NCBI GenBank assembly: GCA_910574635.1 | Contig: CAJTCG010000003.1 | Location: forward strand, 1-64,000 | Reading direction: 5' to 3' | DNA length: 64,000 bases | From: Oscillospiraceae bacterium | GTDB lineage: Bacteria; Bacillota; Clostridia; Oscillospirales; Oscillospiraceae | In this document: piece by piece, positions 25,138-34,100 of the stretch | Layout: every line of letters starts with the position of its first letter | Numbering within the stretch: position 1 is the first letter of the stretch | Translations under genes and position numbers: made by a program | Notes under the pieces: model-generated | Seen by the model: the letters and a program-made list of their open reading frames with translations, nothing else | Databases searched by the model: none | What the model was told of the DNA's origin: nothing

Positions 25138-25943
25138 AACGGCGAAACGGCTTTTTAACCGCCGGGCTGGTCCTGACCTGCGCCCTGGCGGCGCTGATCC
25201 TCCTGGGCTTTTTCTGGACGCCCTACGACCCCAACGCCATGGCGGCGGGGCCCAAGTTCGGCGGGCCCTCCCCGGCCCACTGGATGGGCACGGACAACTT
25301 CGGCCGGGACATTTTCAGCCGGGTCCTCAAGGGCGCCGGGGCCACGGCCTCCATCGCCCTGGCGACGCTGGCCATCGGGGCGGTCTGCGGGTGCCTGGCG
25401 GGGGCTCTGACGGGCTGCTTCGGCGGGCCGGTGGACGAGCTTTTGATGCGCCTCAACGACGCGCTGACGGCCTTTCCCAACATCCTCCTGGCCCTGGTGG
25501 TGATCTCCTTGCTGGAGCCGGGGAAGAAGATCAACGTCATTCTCGCCCTGGGGCTGGTGTTCATCCCCAGCTTTGCCCGGGTGACCCGGACGGCCTTCGC
25601 CTCCCTCCGGGACGTGAACTATATCAAAAGCGCCCGGCTGATGGGAGCGTCGAATCCCCGGATTCTGGCAATCCACATGCTGCCGAACACGGCGCCGGTG
25701 CTGCTGCCCGCCCTGACGATCGGCTTTAATAACGCGGTCCTGGCGGAGGCGTCCATGAGCTTTCTTGGCATCGGCGTGACGCCGCCGGACGCGTCTCTTG
25801 GCTATATGCTCTCCGAGGCCCAGGGGATGCTCTTCGCCGCCCCCTGGTACGCCGCCGGGACGGGCCTTGTGATTGTGCTGATGGTGTTCAGCGTGGGCCT
25901 GCTGGGCGAGGGCCTGCGGCGGCAGGACAAGGGGGTGCTGTGA
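25134..25943 (+). CDS. ABC transporter permease, DppC/OppC type
   Basis: 269 residues. One N-terminal membrane anchor (GLVLTCALAALILLGFFW), then the conserved HWMGTDNFGRDIFSRVLKGA of DppC proteins, four to five more segments and the coupling loop DVNYIKSARLMGASNPRIL. AGGAGG lies 7 nt upstream of the ATG inside the previous gene. Pairs with the preceding permease as the membrane channel. Confidence 0.93.
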   Translation: MKRRNGFLTAGLVLTCALAALILLGFFWTPYDPNAMAAGPKFGGPSPAHWMGTDNFGRDIFSRVLKGAGATASIALATLAIGAVCGCLAGALTGCFGGPVDELLMRLNDALTAFPNILLALVVISLLEPGKKINVILALGLVFIPSFARVTRTAFASLRDVNYIKSARLMGASNPRILAIHMLPNTAPVLLPALTIGFNNAVLAEASMSFLGIGVTPPDASLGYMLSEAQGMLFAAPWYAAGTGLVIVLMVFSVGLLGEGLRRQDKGVL

Positions 25944-26734
25944 TGCTGGAGATACGGGACCTTCATGTGAAGTTCCTAGGCCGGGACCGGGAGGCCGTGG
26001 CCGGGGTGTCCCTCTCCATCCGGGCGGGGGAAATCCTGGGCCTGGTGGGGGAGTCCGGGTCCGGGAAGACCGTTACCGCCATGAGCGTGGCGGGCCTGCT
26101 GCCCCGGAAGCAGTGTGATTATTCCGGGGAGATTCTCCTGGACGGGAAGGAGCTGCTCCACGCGGACCGGGCGGAGCTGCGGAACATCCAGGGCCGGGAG
26201 ATCGGCGTGGTGTTCCAGGAGCCCCAGAGCGCCCTGGACCCCCTGATGAAAATCGGCCCCCAGGTGGAGGAGGTCCTCCGGGTCCACACCAAACTGGGCC
26301 GGGAGGAGCGCCGCCGTCAGGCGGTGGAGGCCATGGCGGCGGTGGAGCTGCCGGAGGCGGAGGCGGTGTATGAAAAGTACCCCCACCAGCTTTCCGGGGG
26401 TATGCTTCAGCGGGCCATGATCGCGGCGGCGGTCATCGCAAAACCCAAGCTTTTGCTGCTGGACGAGCCGACGACGGCCCTGGACGTGACCATCCAGGCA
26501 CAGATTCTGGAGCTTTTAAAGAGGCTGAACCGGGAGTCCGGCGTGTCCATGCTCTTCATCTCCCACGACTTGAATGTGGTGCGGAAGCTCTGCGGCCGGG
26601 TGGCGGTGATGCAGCGGGGGCTGCTGGTGGAGGAGGGGGAGGCCCAGGAGGTCTTTCATCACCCCCATCATCCCTATACCCGGCGGCTCATCGCCGCCAT
26701 CCCCACAAGAACGCGGAAGGAGGGCGGGGCATGA
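25943..26734 (+). CDS. ABC transporter ATPase, DppD/OppD type
   Basis: 263 residues. Walker A GESGSGKT near residue 38, Q-loop [10 protein letters not shown], signature LSGGMLQR, Walker B LLLLDEP, D-loop [10 protein letters not shown], switch His in ISHDL. C-terminal [11 protein letters not shown] is the oligopeptide-type tail, truncated compared with OppD of 320-340 residues because the cysteine cluster is absent. GTG at 25940 is the alternative start. Overlaps both neighbours. Confidence 0.92.
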   Translation: MLEIRDLHVKFLGRDREAVAGVSLSIRAGEILGLVGESGSGKTVTAMSVAGLLPRKQCDYSGEILLDGKELLHADRAELRNIQGREIGVVFQEPQSALDPLMKIGPQVEEVLRVHTKLGREERRRQAVEAMAAVELPEAEAVYEKYPHQLSGGMLQRAMIAAAVIAKPKLLLLDEPTTALDVTIQAQILELLKRLNRESGVSMLFISHDLNVVRKLCGRVAVMQRGLLVEEGEAQEVFHHPHHPYTRRLIAAIPTRTRKEGGA

Positions 26735-27465
26735 ACGAGCTGGTGTTATCCCTGGACCATGTATACAGCGGCTACAGCGACGGCGCCGGACCCTTCGGCA
26801 GGCGGACGCGCCAGGAGGTCCTCCACGACGTGACCTTCGACGTGCGCCACGGGGAGATTCTGGGCCTGGTGGGCGAGTCGGGGACGGGAAAGTCCACCCT
26901 GGCGAAAACCATCCTGGGGATGGTGAAGCCGGACCGGGGGACCGTGACCCACTACACGAAGCGGCCCCAGATGATTTTCCAGGACCCCTACAGCTCCCTC
27001 AACCCCTTTTACAGCGTGGAGTGGACCCTGGAAGAGCCCCTGCGGGTCTACGGGAAGTACAATAAAGCGGAGCGGAAGCGCCGGGTCCGGGAGATGCTGG
27101 AACGGGTGGAGCTGCGGCCGGAATGCCTGGGGGCGAAGCCCTCGGAGCTCTCCGGGGGCCAGCGCCAGCGGGTCAGCATCGCCGCGGCGCTGATCCGGCG
27201 GCCCAAATTCCTGATTGCCGACGAGCCGGTGTCCGCCCTGGACGTGACCATCCAGGCCCAGATTCTGGATTTGCTCCGCTCCCTCCGGCGGGAGCTGGAT
27301 TTGAGCTACCTGTTTATCTCCCACGATTTGAACGTGGTCTACCAGCTCTGCGACCGGGTGCTGGTGATGAAGAGCGGCCGCATCGTGGAGCAGGGGACCG
27401 TGGACGAGATTTTCGACCATCCCAAGGAAGACTATACCAAGCAGCTTCTGGCTGCCGCGGAGTGA
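26731..27465 (+). CDS. ABC transporter ATPase, DppF/OppF type
   Basis: 244 residues. Walker [11 protein letters not shown]-loop [11 protein letters not shown], signature LSGGQRQR, Walker B FLIADEP, D-loop [10 protein letters not shown], His switch ISHDL. Overlaps the previous ATPase gene by 4 bp. Shorter than usual OppF because the C-terminal extension is missing. Completes a five-gene uptake system with the binding protein and the two permeases. Confidence 0.92.
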   Translation: MNELVLSLDHVYSGYSDGAGPFGRRTRQEVLHDVTFDVRHGEILGLVGESGTGKSTLAKTILGMVKPDRGTVTHYTKRPQMIFQDPYSSLNPFYSVEWTLEEPLRVYGKYNKAERKRRVREMLERVELRPECLGAKPSELSGGQRQRVSIAAALIRRPKFLIADEPVSALDVTIQAQILDLLRSLRRELDLSYLFISHDLNVVYQLCDRVLVMKSGRIVEQGTVDEIFDHPKEDYTKQLLAAAE

Positions 27466-27467
27466 CG

Positions 27468-28574
27468 ATGAAAGCATATTTCCACAAGTACCGAAACCTG
27501 CATATCTGGCTGCTGGCGGATTGCATCCTGCTGCTGGCCTTCTTCTCCCTCCGGGGGCAGAGATGGCTGATGAACGCCGTGGCGGAGGGCTTCACCGGCC
27601 CCCTCCGGCGGGGGCTGGGACGGCTTTGCTATTTGGTCCCCTTCTCCGTCATGGAGGTGGTGGAAGCCCTGGCGGTGCTCCTTGGCATCGGATACCTCGT
27701 CTGGAGCGTGATTGCCGTGGCCAGGGCCGGAGGACGGCGGCGGGAGCGGGCCTATGGCCTGGGCCTGGGGGCCCTCTGCGCCGTTTTGTCCGTGTGGGCC
27801 GGATTCTGCCTTCTATGGGGGGTCAACTACTGGACCGACGGCTTCCAGGACCAGTCCGGGATTTACGCCCAGCCCGTGGCCCTGGAGGATTTGCGGGCGG
27901 TGACGGAGTACTTCGCGGACCGGGTGTCCGAGACGGCGGGGGATGTAAAGCGGGATGAACACGGCCTCTTCGCCGTCCCCCGGGAGGAGATTCTGGAAAA
28001 CAGCGTCCACGCCTATGACGGCCTGACGGAGGACTTTCCCTTCCTGGCCTTCGACGACCCCGGCGTGAAGCCCATGGCCTTCTCCCGTCTCATGAGCGCC
28101 ATGGATTTCACCGGGTTCTACAGCTCCTTCACCGGGGAGTCCAACGTCAACGTGGACAGCCCCGCCTGCATGCTGCCCTCCACCATCGCCCACGAGCTGG
28201 CCCACCAGCGGGGCTTCGCCTCGGAGCAGGAGTGCAACTTCCTGGCGGTGCTGGCCTCCACCACCTGCTCCGACCCGGCGTATATCTATTCCGGCTGGCT
28301 CATCGGGTACGTCTATCTGGGAAACGCCCTGTACTCCCAGGACCCGGAGGGCTACCGGGCCATCCGGGAGGCCCTGCCGGAGGAGGCCCGGCTGGACCTG
28401 GCCTATAACAACGCCTACTGGGCCCAGTTTCAGGATACGCCGGTCCAGAAGGCCAGCAACAAGGTTTACGACGGGCTGCTGAAAAGCTACGGCGATGAGC
28501 GGGGCATCCAGTCCTACGGGATGGTGGTGGATTTGCTGGTGGCGTACTACCGCCCGCTGTGCGGAGGGGAATAA
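27468..28574 (+). CDS. DUF3810 membrane zinc-metalloprotease-like protein
   Basis: 368 residues. Three membrane segments in the first 120 residues, then an extracellular or cytoplasmic domain with HELAHQRGF at residues 242-250 (HExxH zinc motif) and a downstream EQECNF that could supply the third ligand. This matches the DUF3810 family. It starts 2 bp after the ABC operon, so it is probably its sixth gene; a role in releasing or processing the imported peptide is a guess. The terminator at 28580 closes the unit. Confidence 0.8.
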   Translation: MKAYFHKYRNLHIWLLADCILLLAFFSLRGQRWLMNAVAEGFTGPLRRGLGRLCYLVPFSVMEVVEALAVLLGIGYLVWSVIAVARAGGRRRERAYGLGLGALCAVLSVWAGFCLLWGVNYWTDGFQDQSGIYAQPVALEDLRAVTEYFADRVSETAGDVKRDEHGLFAVPREEILENSVHAYDGLTEDFPFLAFDDPGVKPMAFSRLMSAMDFTGFYSSFTGESNVNVDSPACMLPSTIAHELAHQRGFASEQECNFLAVLASTTCSDPAYIYSGWLIGYVYLGNALYSQDPEGYRAIREALPEEARLDLAYNNAYWAQFQDTPVQKASNKVYDGLLKSYGDERGIQSYGMVVDLLVAYYRPLCGGE

Positions 28575-28579
28575 AACAA

Positions 28580-28614
28580 GGCGGCATGGCTGAAAGCCAT
28601 GCCGCCTCGTTTTT
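28580..28614 (+). terminator. Terminator of the ABC operon
   Basis: GGCGGCATGGCT and AGCCATGCCGCC form a perfect 12-bp stem with a 3-nt loop followed by TCGTTTTT. Confidence 0.88.
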
Positions 28615-28898
28615 CATTGCCAGATCGGAGCGGAAACGGTAGACCGGGTCTCCAGGGTCATTTCCCGGCGGGGGGATGCCGGGGCGGGGGCGCCCAGCCG
28701 CTCCGCCAGCCGCCGGACGGCAGTCAGGACCGCCTCCCGCTCCTCCGGGGGGAGTTCTTTGCGCAGGTGGTTGGAGAGGGTGCCGCAGGCCATGCCCAGC
28801 TCCTCGGCCACCCACCAGTACCGCAGGCCAGCTCCCTCGATAGCCGCCCGGATGTCCTGATTCCGCACCGGACGCTTTTTTTGCGTCGTTCCATTCAT
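28614..28898 (-). CDS. Small HTH protein
   Basis: 94 residues. Residues about 15-48 (QDIRAAIEGAGLRYWWVAEE, then LGMACGTLSNHLRKELP) read as a helix-turn-helix of the phage-repressor type. C-terminal region Pro- and Ala-rich without known motif. GAGGAGGAAC precedes the ATG at 28898. Its stop abuts the convergent ABC-operon terminator. Regulator of unknown target. Confidence 0.65.
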   Translation of the reverse strand: MNGTTQKKRPVRNQDIRAAIEGAGLRYWWVAEELGMACGTLSNHLRKELPPEEREAVLTAVRRLAERLGAPAPASPRREMTLETRSTVSAPIWQ

Positions 28899-29013
28899 GA
28901 AAAGTTCCTCCTCGCCGTCAATTCACGCGCCGAAGAACAGCGCCGTCAACAACGGTCCCCATAAGGGCGGCGTTGCACGGGGGAGGACAACCGGAGGAGA
29001 AAATTTTTCAGAG

Positions 29014-29745
29014 CTAACCGTCAATCAGCATCCCCACCAGGATGCCCAGCACCGCCGCCAGGGCGGGGAGCTTGCTCTTCCAAAGGCTGGCGGCCTCGGG
29101 CAAAAGCTCGCCGAAGACTACGTACAGCATGGCCCCGGCGGCAAAGCTCAGCGTGAGGGTCAGGGCCGTGGGGCCCAGGGTGCCCAGGCAGTAGCCCAGG
29201 GCCGCCCCCAGCACCGTGGGGGCCCCGGAGAGGGCCGCCAGGCCCGCCGCCCGCCAGCGGCGCTCGCCCCCCGCCACCATGGGGGCGGAGATGGCCATGC
29301 CCTCCGGAATGTTGTGCAGCCCGATGACCGCCGCCATGGTCCAGCCCTGGCGGACCGTGCCGCCGATGAAGGACGCGCCGATAACCATGCCCTCGGGCAC
29401 GTTGTGCAGGGCGATGGCGGCGGCCATCACCAGCCCCGCCAGCACCAGCCCGCCGGTGGGCTGGCCCCGGTCCAGCAGGGCGTTCAGCCCCGCGGTGACG
29501 GCGCAGCCCAGGAAAACCCCCAGGGCCACCAGCTCCATGGCGCCCGGGGCGGCGGCCTCCGTCAAAAGGCCGAAGCAGGACACCGACACCATCACCCCGG
29601 CGGCGAAGCTCAAAAGCAGGCTGGCCTCCCGGCCGGAGTCCCGGCGGAACAGCGTGGCCAGCGTGCCTCCCAGCCCGGTGCCGCCGATGCCGGCGGCGGC
29701 GGTGACCAGCAGCGTGGTCCATAAACCCATTGTCATACTATCCAT
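29014..29745 (-). CDS. ZIP-family metal transporter (ZupT-like)
   Basis: 243 residues, eight membrane segments. The metal path motifs HNVPEG and HNIPEG, about 30 residues apart, are the ZIP signature in helices 4 and 5. Imports zinc, iron or manganese across the cytoplasmic membrane. Start 29745 is uncertain because ATG codons at 29745 and 29736 are both possible and GGAGG is 14 nt from the first. Monocistronic. Confidence 0.9.
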   Translation of the reverse strand: MDSMTMGLWTTLLVTAAAGIGGTGLGGTLATLFRRDSGREASLLLSFAAGVMVSVSCFGLLTEAAAPGAMELVALGVFLGCAVTAGLNALLDRGQPTGGLVLAGLVMAAAIALHNVPEGMVIGASFIGGTVRQGWTMAAVIGLHNIPEGMAISAPMVAGGERRWRAAGLAALSGAPTVLGAALGYCLGTLGPTALTLTLSFAAGAMLYVVFGELLPEAASLWKSKLPALAAVLGILVGMLIDG

Positions 29746-29935
29746 AAAACCGATTGCTTCCTCCCATTTATAAGCGATACCCTAACAAGTTTATTATAAC
29801 ACCCTATTCCCCGCCTGTCCAGAAGATGAGGGGAAAAAGAGGGCTTCGCCGCCTGGAAAAAAGGCCGGAGCCGGGTTTTAGCAGGATGTCAAAAATAGGG
29901 CTGAAATTTTGGAGGGGGCGGAGGAAGGCTTTTTC

Positions 29936-29964
29936 TTGCAAGCCCCCCGGGGCTATGGTATCCT
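29936..29964 (+). promoter_or_regulatory. Promoter of the ComEC-like hydrolase gene
   Basis: TTGCAA at 29936-29941, 17-bp spacer, TATCCT at 29959-29964, 33 bp ahead of the ATG. Confidence 0.65.
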
Positions 29965-29996
29965 ATCTTAAATAAAAAAGTGAGGGGGAATGGTTG

Positions 29997-30947
29997 ATGC
30001 TGGTTTTGGATTTCATCAACGTCGGCAATGGGGATTCCATTCTGGTGCAGGAGCTGGAAGGAGGCGCGCGGCGCTTTGCCATGCTGGTGGACTGCGGCCA
30101 CGACAATCTGGTCCGTGACGACCACCCTGGGGAGCTGGACCCCCGGTCCCGGCGGATTTACGCCGGGGATTTTCTGAAAAAGCAGGGCATCGGCCGCCTG
30201 GACGTCCTCCTGGCCACCCACTTCCACCGGGACCACATCGGGGGCCTTGGCCGGGTGCTGGAGGCGGTAACCGCGGACCGGTTTATTTCCGCCTACACCC
30301 CGCCGGAGGGGCACGGCCCCCTGGACCCCGACGGGGACAACGGCCTGCCCGGCGCGGCGAGGAACCTCCTCCGGTGCCTGGATATTTACGCCTCGGCCCT
30401 CCGGGACCACCCGGGGCGGGTGGGGGAGTTTACGGAGATCCCCGGGGACAAGGTGGAGACGCTTCCCCTGACGGAGAACCTGACCATGGAGATCCTCCCC
30501 GGCGAGCCCTCCCTGTACCCCCGGCAGAAGGCGGTGTACGACGCGGCCTTCCGGGGGGAGCGGAACCGCTATGACCTCATGCGCTGGACCAAGGCCATGA
30601 ACATCTCCAGCCTCCGCCAGCGGCTGTACTACCACGGGAAGGAGATCGTCCTGGGGGGCGACATGTACTGCGCCGTCTGGGACAACGACACCCTGACCCC
30701 CTGCGACATTTTGAAGGTGCCCCACCACGCGTCGCTGTCCTCCAGCAACCGCAAGGCCATCAGCCGCCTGGCCCCCAAGACCATGGTGGTCAGCGTGGCG
30801 GCGGGGCGGCCCGACGAGCGGCCCCATCCCTACATTGTGTCCCTCTTGAAGGAGTACGCGGAGGAGCTCCATTTCACCGACGCGGTGGAGATTCCCGGGC
30901 TGGTGGAGCCGGTGTTCCACGAGTCGGTACATATTGAAATTGAGTAA
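29997..30947 (+). CDS. MBL-fold hydrolase, ComEC C-terminal-like
   Basis: 316 residues. Starts MLVLDFINVGNGDSILVQ, the typical opening of ComEC-like MBL domains, and has HFHRDHIGG near residue 76 as metal ligands, with later HHAS. No membrane segments, so it is the free hydrolase domain, likely a nuclease or phosphodiesterase. ATG at 29997 follows GAGGGGGA; the TTG at 29994 is an alternative. Confidence 0.82.
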   Translation: MLVLDFINVGNGDSILVQELEGGARRFAMLVDCGHDNLVRDDHPGELDPRSRRIYAGDFLKKQGIGRLDVLLATHFHRDHIGGLGRVLEAVTADRFISAYTPPEGHGPLDPDGDNGLPGAARNLLRCLDIYASALRDHPGRVGEFTEIPGDKVETLPLTENLTMEILPGEPSLYPRQKAVYDAAFRGERNRYDLMRWTKAMNISSLRQRLYYHGKEIVLGGDMYCAVWDNDTLTPCDILKVPHHASLSSSNRKAISRLAPKTMVVSVAAGRPDERPHPYIVSLLKEYAEELHFTDAVEIPGLVEPVFHESVHIEIE

Positions 30948-30951
30948 GGCG

Positions 30952-30982
30952 AAGGCCGGGACAATTGTCCCGGCCTTTCTTT
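30952..30982. terminator. Terminator shared by convergent genes
   Basis: AAGGCCGGGACAA and TTGTCCCGGCCTT form a 13-bp palindrome with no true loop, followed by TCTTTG. It lies between the hydrolase gene and the convergent DUF4179 gene. Confidence 0.75.
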
Positions 30983-30988
30983 GCGGAA

Positions 30989-32050
30989 TCAGTTGTGGGG
31001 AATCTCGTAAACCACGCCGCCCACGGAAATGCTTTGCAGCTCCGCCAGGGGGATGATTTCCTCCAGGACCTGGCCCTTGGCACAGAGGGAGATACCTGTG
31101 TCATAGTCCGGGGAAATGCTGCCGCCGGCATTACTGAGATCAAGCACCGTGCCGTCGGTTTTGGTTAAGAGAACTTCCACGTTCTCCAAGTACCGCTGGG
31201 ACTGGCGGGCATCCTCCTCCGACTGCCGCCCGCTGGGGGCGTCGCTCCAGACCACCGCCTCGTCCGCCGTGTAGGCCGCCCGGACGGCGATGGGGGAGAC
31301 ACTGATTTCGTCAATGGTGAAGTTCAGGCCGTCCTGAGAGAAGGTCTCGCCGCCGCCCAGGCGGACGGAGCAGTCCTCGTAGTCCACCTCAAAGCGGAGC
31401 TTCCACTTGCCGGGATAGAGGAGCTCGGCCTGTTCCGTCTCCGCGTTCCAGTATTGCAGGTCCTCAAAACTCGCGTTGGCGGTTCCTTTGGTCATGGCCA
31501 CGTTGGAGCTGGCGGTCTCCACCAGCTGGATTTGGTTGTCCTCCGGGTCCTCGTCCACAAACCAGGACCCGCCGTGGGCGCCGCCCTTGACCCAGCTGGC
31601 CCCGCCGTAACCGCCCATCATCAGATAGGTCTCGTCCAGGCCCTTGCCCTCCGGCAAAAACCGCTCCCCGTCGTCCCGGGTGAGGGTGTAGACAATGACG
31701 GCGTTGTATTGGTCGCCCATGATGGCTTCCGCCGTGATGGTGATGCCATTGTCCGTGTCGCTGGCCCCGATGGGGCGTCCAATTTTGTCAATGACCTCCG
31801 TCTGGGCCGCGGCCCCGCCGAACAGAGGGGTGAAAATCTCCGCGGGGCTGGGCAGAATCCCCGCCGCGCTGGACCCCACCACCAGCACGGCGGCCATGGC
31901 GGCGGCAATCAGGGCCGTGCGGAACACGGGGCGGCGGCGTTTTGCCGGGGTCCGGGCGGCGGAGGCGGCGGCCTCCGCCAGGGCTTTCTTCTGAATCTCC
32001 GTAAAGCGCAATTCGCTCATCTCCTTTTTGTAATCAAACAGATCGCTCAT
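30989..32050 (-). CDS. DUF4179 anti-sigma-like membrane protein
   Basis: 353 residues. A cytoplasmic N-terminus of about 40 residues (LFDYKKEMSELRFTEIQKKA), a single membrane segment near residues 45-65 (ALIAAAMAAVLVVGSSAAG), then a large extracytoplasmic DUF4179-type domain. Overlaps the ECF sigma gene by 17 bp, which is the usual sigma/anti-sigma arrangement. The short N-terminus would hold the sigma factor; release on envelope stress is inferred. Confidence 0.82.
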   Translation of the reverse strand: MSDLFDYKKEMSELRFTEIQKKALAEAAASAARTPAKRRRPVFRTALIAAAMAAVLVVGSSAAGILPSPAEIFTPLFGGAAAQTEVIDKIGRPIGASDTDNGITITAEAIMGDQYNAVIVYTLTRDDGERFLPEGKGLDETYLMMGGYGGASWVKGGAHGGSWFVDEDPEDNQIQLVETASSNVAMTKGTANASFEDLQYWNAETEQAELLYPGKWKLRFEVDYEDCSVRLGGGETFSQDGLNFTIDEISVSPIAVRAAYTADEAVVWSDAPSGRQSEEDARQSQRYLENVEVLLTKTDGTVLDLSNAGGSISPDYDTGISLCAKGQVLEEIIPLAELQSISVGGVVYEIPHN

Positions 32051-32522
32051 AGTCCATACCTCCTAAGATATCCTTGAGCCTTGCCCGGCCCCGGGCCAGG
32101 CGGGTGTGAACCGTGGCGGTGGGCACGCCGAGAATTTTCCCGATCTCCGCCGCCTGGTAGCCTTCGTAGTAAAAGAGGTAGATTGCCGTGCGGTAGTGGG
32201 CGGGCAGCTCGTTCACCGCCGCCAGCACGGAGCCGTCCCCCGCCTCCGGGGCGGGGACCTCCAGCACGGTTTCCAGACCGCAGGTCCGCTTCCGCCAGGG
32301 GCTTTTCAAAAGGTCCTTGCAGGCGTTGGCCGCCATGCGCAGGACATAGGCCCGCTCATGCTCGGCGCTGTCGAATTCCCGGGGCTCCGTCAGGAGCTTG
32401 ACGAAAACCGTCTGGCAGACGTCCTGTGCGTCGTAGGTGTTTTTTAAATAAGTGTAGCTGAGGCGGAGAATCGCGTCGGCGTAGGCGTTTGCCAGCCGCT
32501 CCGCCTGGTGGTTTATGTTCAT
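32034..32522 (-). CDS. ECF RNA polymerase sigma factor
   Basis: 162 residues. Region 2 (ADAILRLSYTYLKNTYDAQD, then VCQTVFVKLL) and region 4 (LPAHYRTAIYLFYYEGYQAA, then EIGKILGVPTATVHTRLARG) are clear. AAAGGAG is 8 nt ahead of the ATG. Coupled to the DUF4179 gene. A possible autoregulated promoter is at 32557-32583. Confidence 0.92.
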   Translation of the reverse strand: MNINHQAERLANAYADAILRLSYTYLKNTYDAQDVCQTVFVKLLTEPREFDSAEHERAYVLRMAANACKDLLKSPWRKRTCGLETVLEVPAPEAGDGSVLAAVNELPAHYRTAIYLFYYEGYQAAEIGKILGVPTATVHTRLARGRARLKDILGGMDYERSV

Positions 32523-32556
32523 GGTATCAACTCCTTTGGAGCGCTCTCGTTATGGA

Positions 32557-32583
32557 TACGATTTAGCGGGGCGGAAACTTTCA
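32557..32583 (-). promoter_or_regulatory. Candidate ECF-type promoter of the sigma operon
   Basis: On the minus strand TGAAAG (plus 32578-32583), a 17-nt spacer, CGTA (plus 32557-32560). This resembles the TGAAAC-N16-CGTA pattern of SigW-like factors and lies 35 bp ahead of the sigma gene, suggesting autoregulation. Confidence 0.6.
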
Positions 32584-32663
32584 CCCCTGGGAAAAATTTT
32601 TTCGTCGTCTCGTATCGCTGCGTTTGCCAGGGAACCAATGCGCCGGCCCGGCTTGCGCTCTTG

Positions 32664-32694
32664 AAAAAAAGCCGCCCCAAACGGGGCGGCTTTT
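32664..32694 (-). terminator. Terminator of the Imm22-like gene
   Basis: AAAAGCCGCCCC, loop AAAC, GGGGCGGCTTTT; on the minus strand it runs into seven T. Confidence 0.85.
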
Positions 32695-32702
32695 GAAATG
32701 GC

Positions 32703-33092
32703 TCAACGCTCTATGTAGGAAAAGGACCCCACGAACCGCGCCGGCGCGCCGGGGACGTAGCGGCTGCCCTCAAACTGATAGTCGTAGACGGCAATCACGG
32801 CGTTATAGGGCTGGTCGAAGCCCTTGGAATAAACCTCCGTCAGGGCGGCGCACAGCTCCTCGCCCAGGGGCGCCGCCACCACGGCCGGGTCCTGGGAGGG
32901 GGCGCCGTTAAATTCATAATCGAACACGTCCGGCTCAAAGGGCCAGAGGTCGCCGTTGAAAAAGTCCTGGGTGAAGGAGGGGACCTTCTCGCCGTTCTCG
33001 TTCTGCATGAAACGGTTCTCGGCGTAGGCCGCCAGGGCTTCCCTGCTCTCAAAGCTGCCAAGCCAGATGGAAACAATGCCGGATTCTTCCAT
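32703..33092 (-). CDS. Immunity protein 22 (Imm22)-like protein
   Basis: 129 residues from the ATG at 33092 (AAAGGAG 7 nt upstream). GIVSIWLGSFESREALAAYA at the start and an acidic middle (FNGDLWPFEPDVFDYEF), ending with an aromatic-rich strand (YNAVIAVYDYQFEGSRY), fit the Imm22 family of polymorphic-toxin immunity proteins. No toxin gene is adjacent, so it would be an orphan. The family call is from recognition of the pattern, without a search. Confidence 0.65.
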   Translation of the reverse strand: MEESGIVSIWLGSFESREALAAYAENRFMQNENGEKVPSFTQDFFNGDLWPFEPDVFDYEFNGAPSQDPAVVAAPLGEELCAALTEVYSKGFDQPYNAVIAVYDYQFEGSRYVPGAPARFVGSFSYIER

Positions 33093-33129
33093 GGTGATTC
33101 TCCTTTGTCGTGATTTGGTGAAGCGGGGG

Positions 33130-33330
33130 TCAGCGCAAAACGGAATTGCTGAGGATATAGAATTCCTCCTGACAGGGGAGGACGCGCTTTTCCATAGGGG
33201 GCAGGCCCTCGTCAAAGCGGCGGCCTCCTGGTCGAAGCGCATGACGGGGCTGTCCCGGCAGACCCAGGGGCCGCCGTATCGGGAATGGGCCGCCGCCCCT
33301 GTGCGCCGGGCGGGGACGCGGTAGAATGGA
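33130..33330 (-). pseudogene. Possible frameshifted small gene upstream of the Imm22-like gene
   Basis: See the two-frame reading described for 33093-33485: a minus-strand frame gives YGGPWVCRDSPVMRFDQ, and after a shift around 33230 another gives DEGLPPMEKRVLPCQEEF, ending ILSNSVLR and stop. A good promoter points into it. No family recognised. It may also be untranslated leader. Confidence 0.35.
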
Positions 33331-33358
33331 GACGCCGCCCGCCGGTGCTGTTGCTAAT

Positions 33359-33387
33359 ACTATACCAAAGGTTGAGCGGATTGTCTA
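33359..33387 (-). promoter_or_regulatory. Sigma-A promoter
   Basis: Minus strand: TAGACA (plus 33382-33387), 17-bp spacer, TATAGT (plus 33359-33364). It would start a transcript near 33352 through the remnant and the Imm22-like gene. Confidence 0.65.
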
Positions 33388-33485
33388 CAAAAATTGGGCG
33401 GTTTTTCGCCGAGTTTGCCCGCCGGAAGACGGGAGGGGCCCCCGCCAGGCGGGAAGCCCCCCGGAAAACACCCGGCGGAGACGGG

Positions 33486-34097
33486 TCACGCCTTTAGGAT
33501 CTCCCCGCCGTAGGGGGCCATCTCCAGGCGGATGAAGAAGCCCTGGTCATGGGAGCAGACGGGGCAGGACTTGGGGGCCTGGAGGCCCTCTTGAATGTGG
33601 CCGCAGTTCAGGCAGAGCCAGCCGCACTTGGCGTCGGAGACGAAGAGCTTGCCGGATTCCATAAGCTCCGCGAAGTGGGCGAAGCGGCTGCCGTGGGCCT
33701 TCTCGATTTTGGAAATCTGCTCGAAGGAGGAGGCCACCTGGGGGAAGCCCTCCTGCCGGGCGGTCTGGGCAAAGCTGGGGTAGACGGGGTCGAACTCCTC
33801 GAACTCGTTGTGCTGGGCCATGCGGAGGAGCTGGGCCACGTCGTTGGTCAGGTCCACGGGGTAGCCGCCGTCGATATGGACGGTCTCCCCGGCCACCTCC
33901 TTCATGTGGTTGTAGAAGATTTCGGCGTGCTCCTTCTCCTGGTTGGCGGTGAAGGTGAAAATGGCCTCCAGGACGTGGAGCTGCTGCTGTTTGCACAGGC
34001 CCGCGGCAAAGGTATAGCGGTTCCGGGCCTGGCTTTCCCCGGCAAAGGCGCGCATGAGGTTTTTGAGCGTCTCGCTCTCTTTTAAGTTTTTGGACAT
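33486..34097 (-). CDS. rbr: Rubrerythrin
   Basis: 203 residues. N-terminal diiron four-helix domain with ExxR motifs (AGESQARNRY; EKEHAEIF; IEKAHGSRFAHF), and a C-terminal rubredoxin-like zinc/iron knot with CLNCGH and CPVC. Reduces hydrogen peroxide in anaerobes. Its ribosome site GGGAGG is inside the stem of the hairpin at 34101-34139, which suggests translational control. It follows metG on the same strand. Confidence 0.94.
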   Translation of the reverse strand: MSKNLKESETLKNLMRAFAGESQARNRYTFAAGLCKQQQLHVLEAIFTFTANQEKEHAEIFYNHMKEVAGETVHIDGGYPVDLTNDVAQLLRMAQHNEFEEFDPVYPSFAQTARQEGFPQVASSFEQISKIEKAHGSRFAHFAELMESGKLFVSDAKCGWLCLNCGHIQEGLQAPKSCPVCSHDQGFFIRLEMAPYGGEILKA

Positions 34098-34100
34098 GAA

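Larger units (their letters stand above)
33093..33485. other. Promoter and possible gene remnant ahead of the Imm22-like gene
   Basis: On the minus strand, promoter TAGACA-17-TATAGT (plus 33359-33387) precedes about 200 bp that reads in two frames as HSRYGGPWVCRDSPVMRFDQ and then RFDEGLPPMEKRVLPCQEEF to a TGA at 33130-33132. The two parts look like one short protein split by a frameshift near 33230. Confidence 0.45.
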
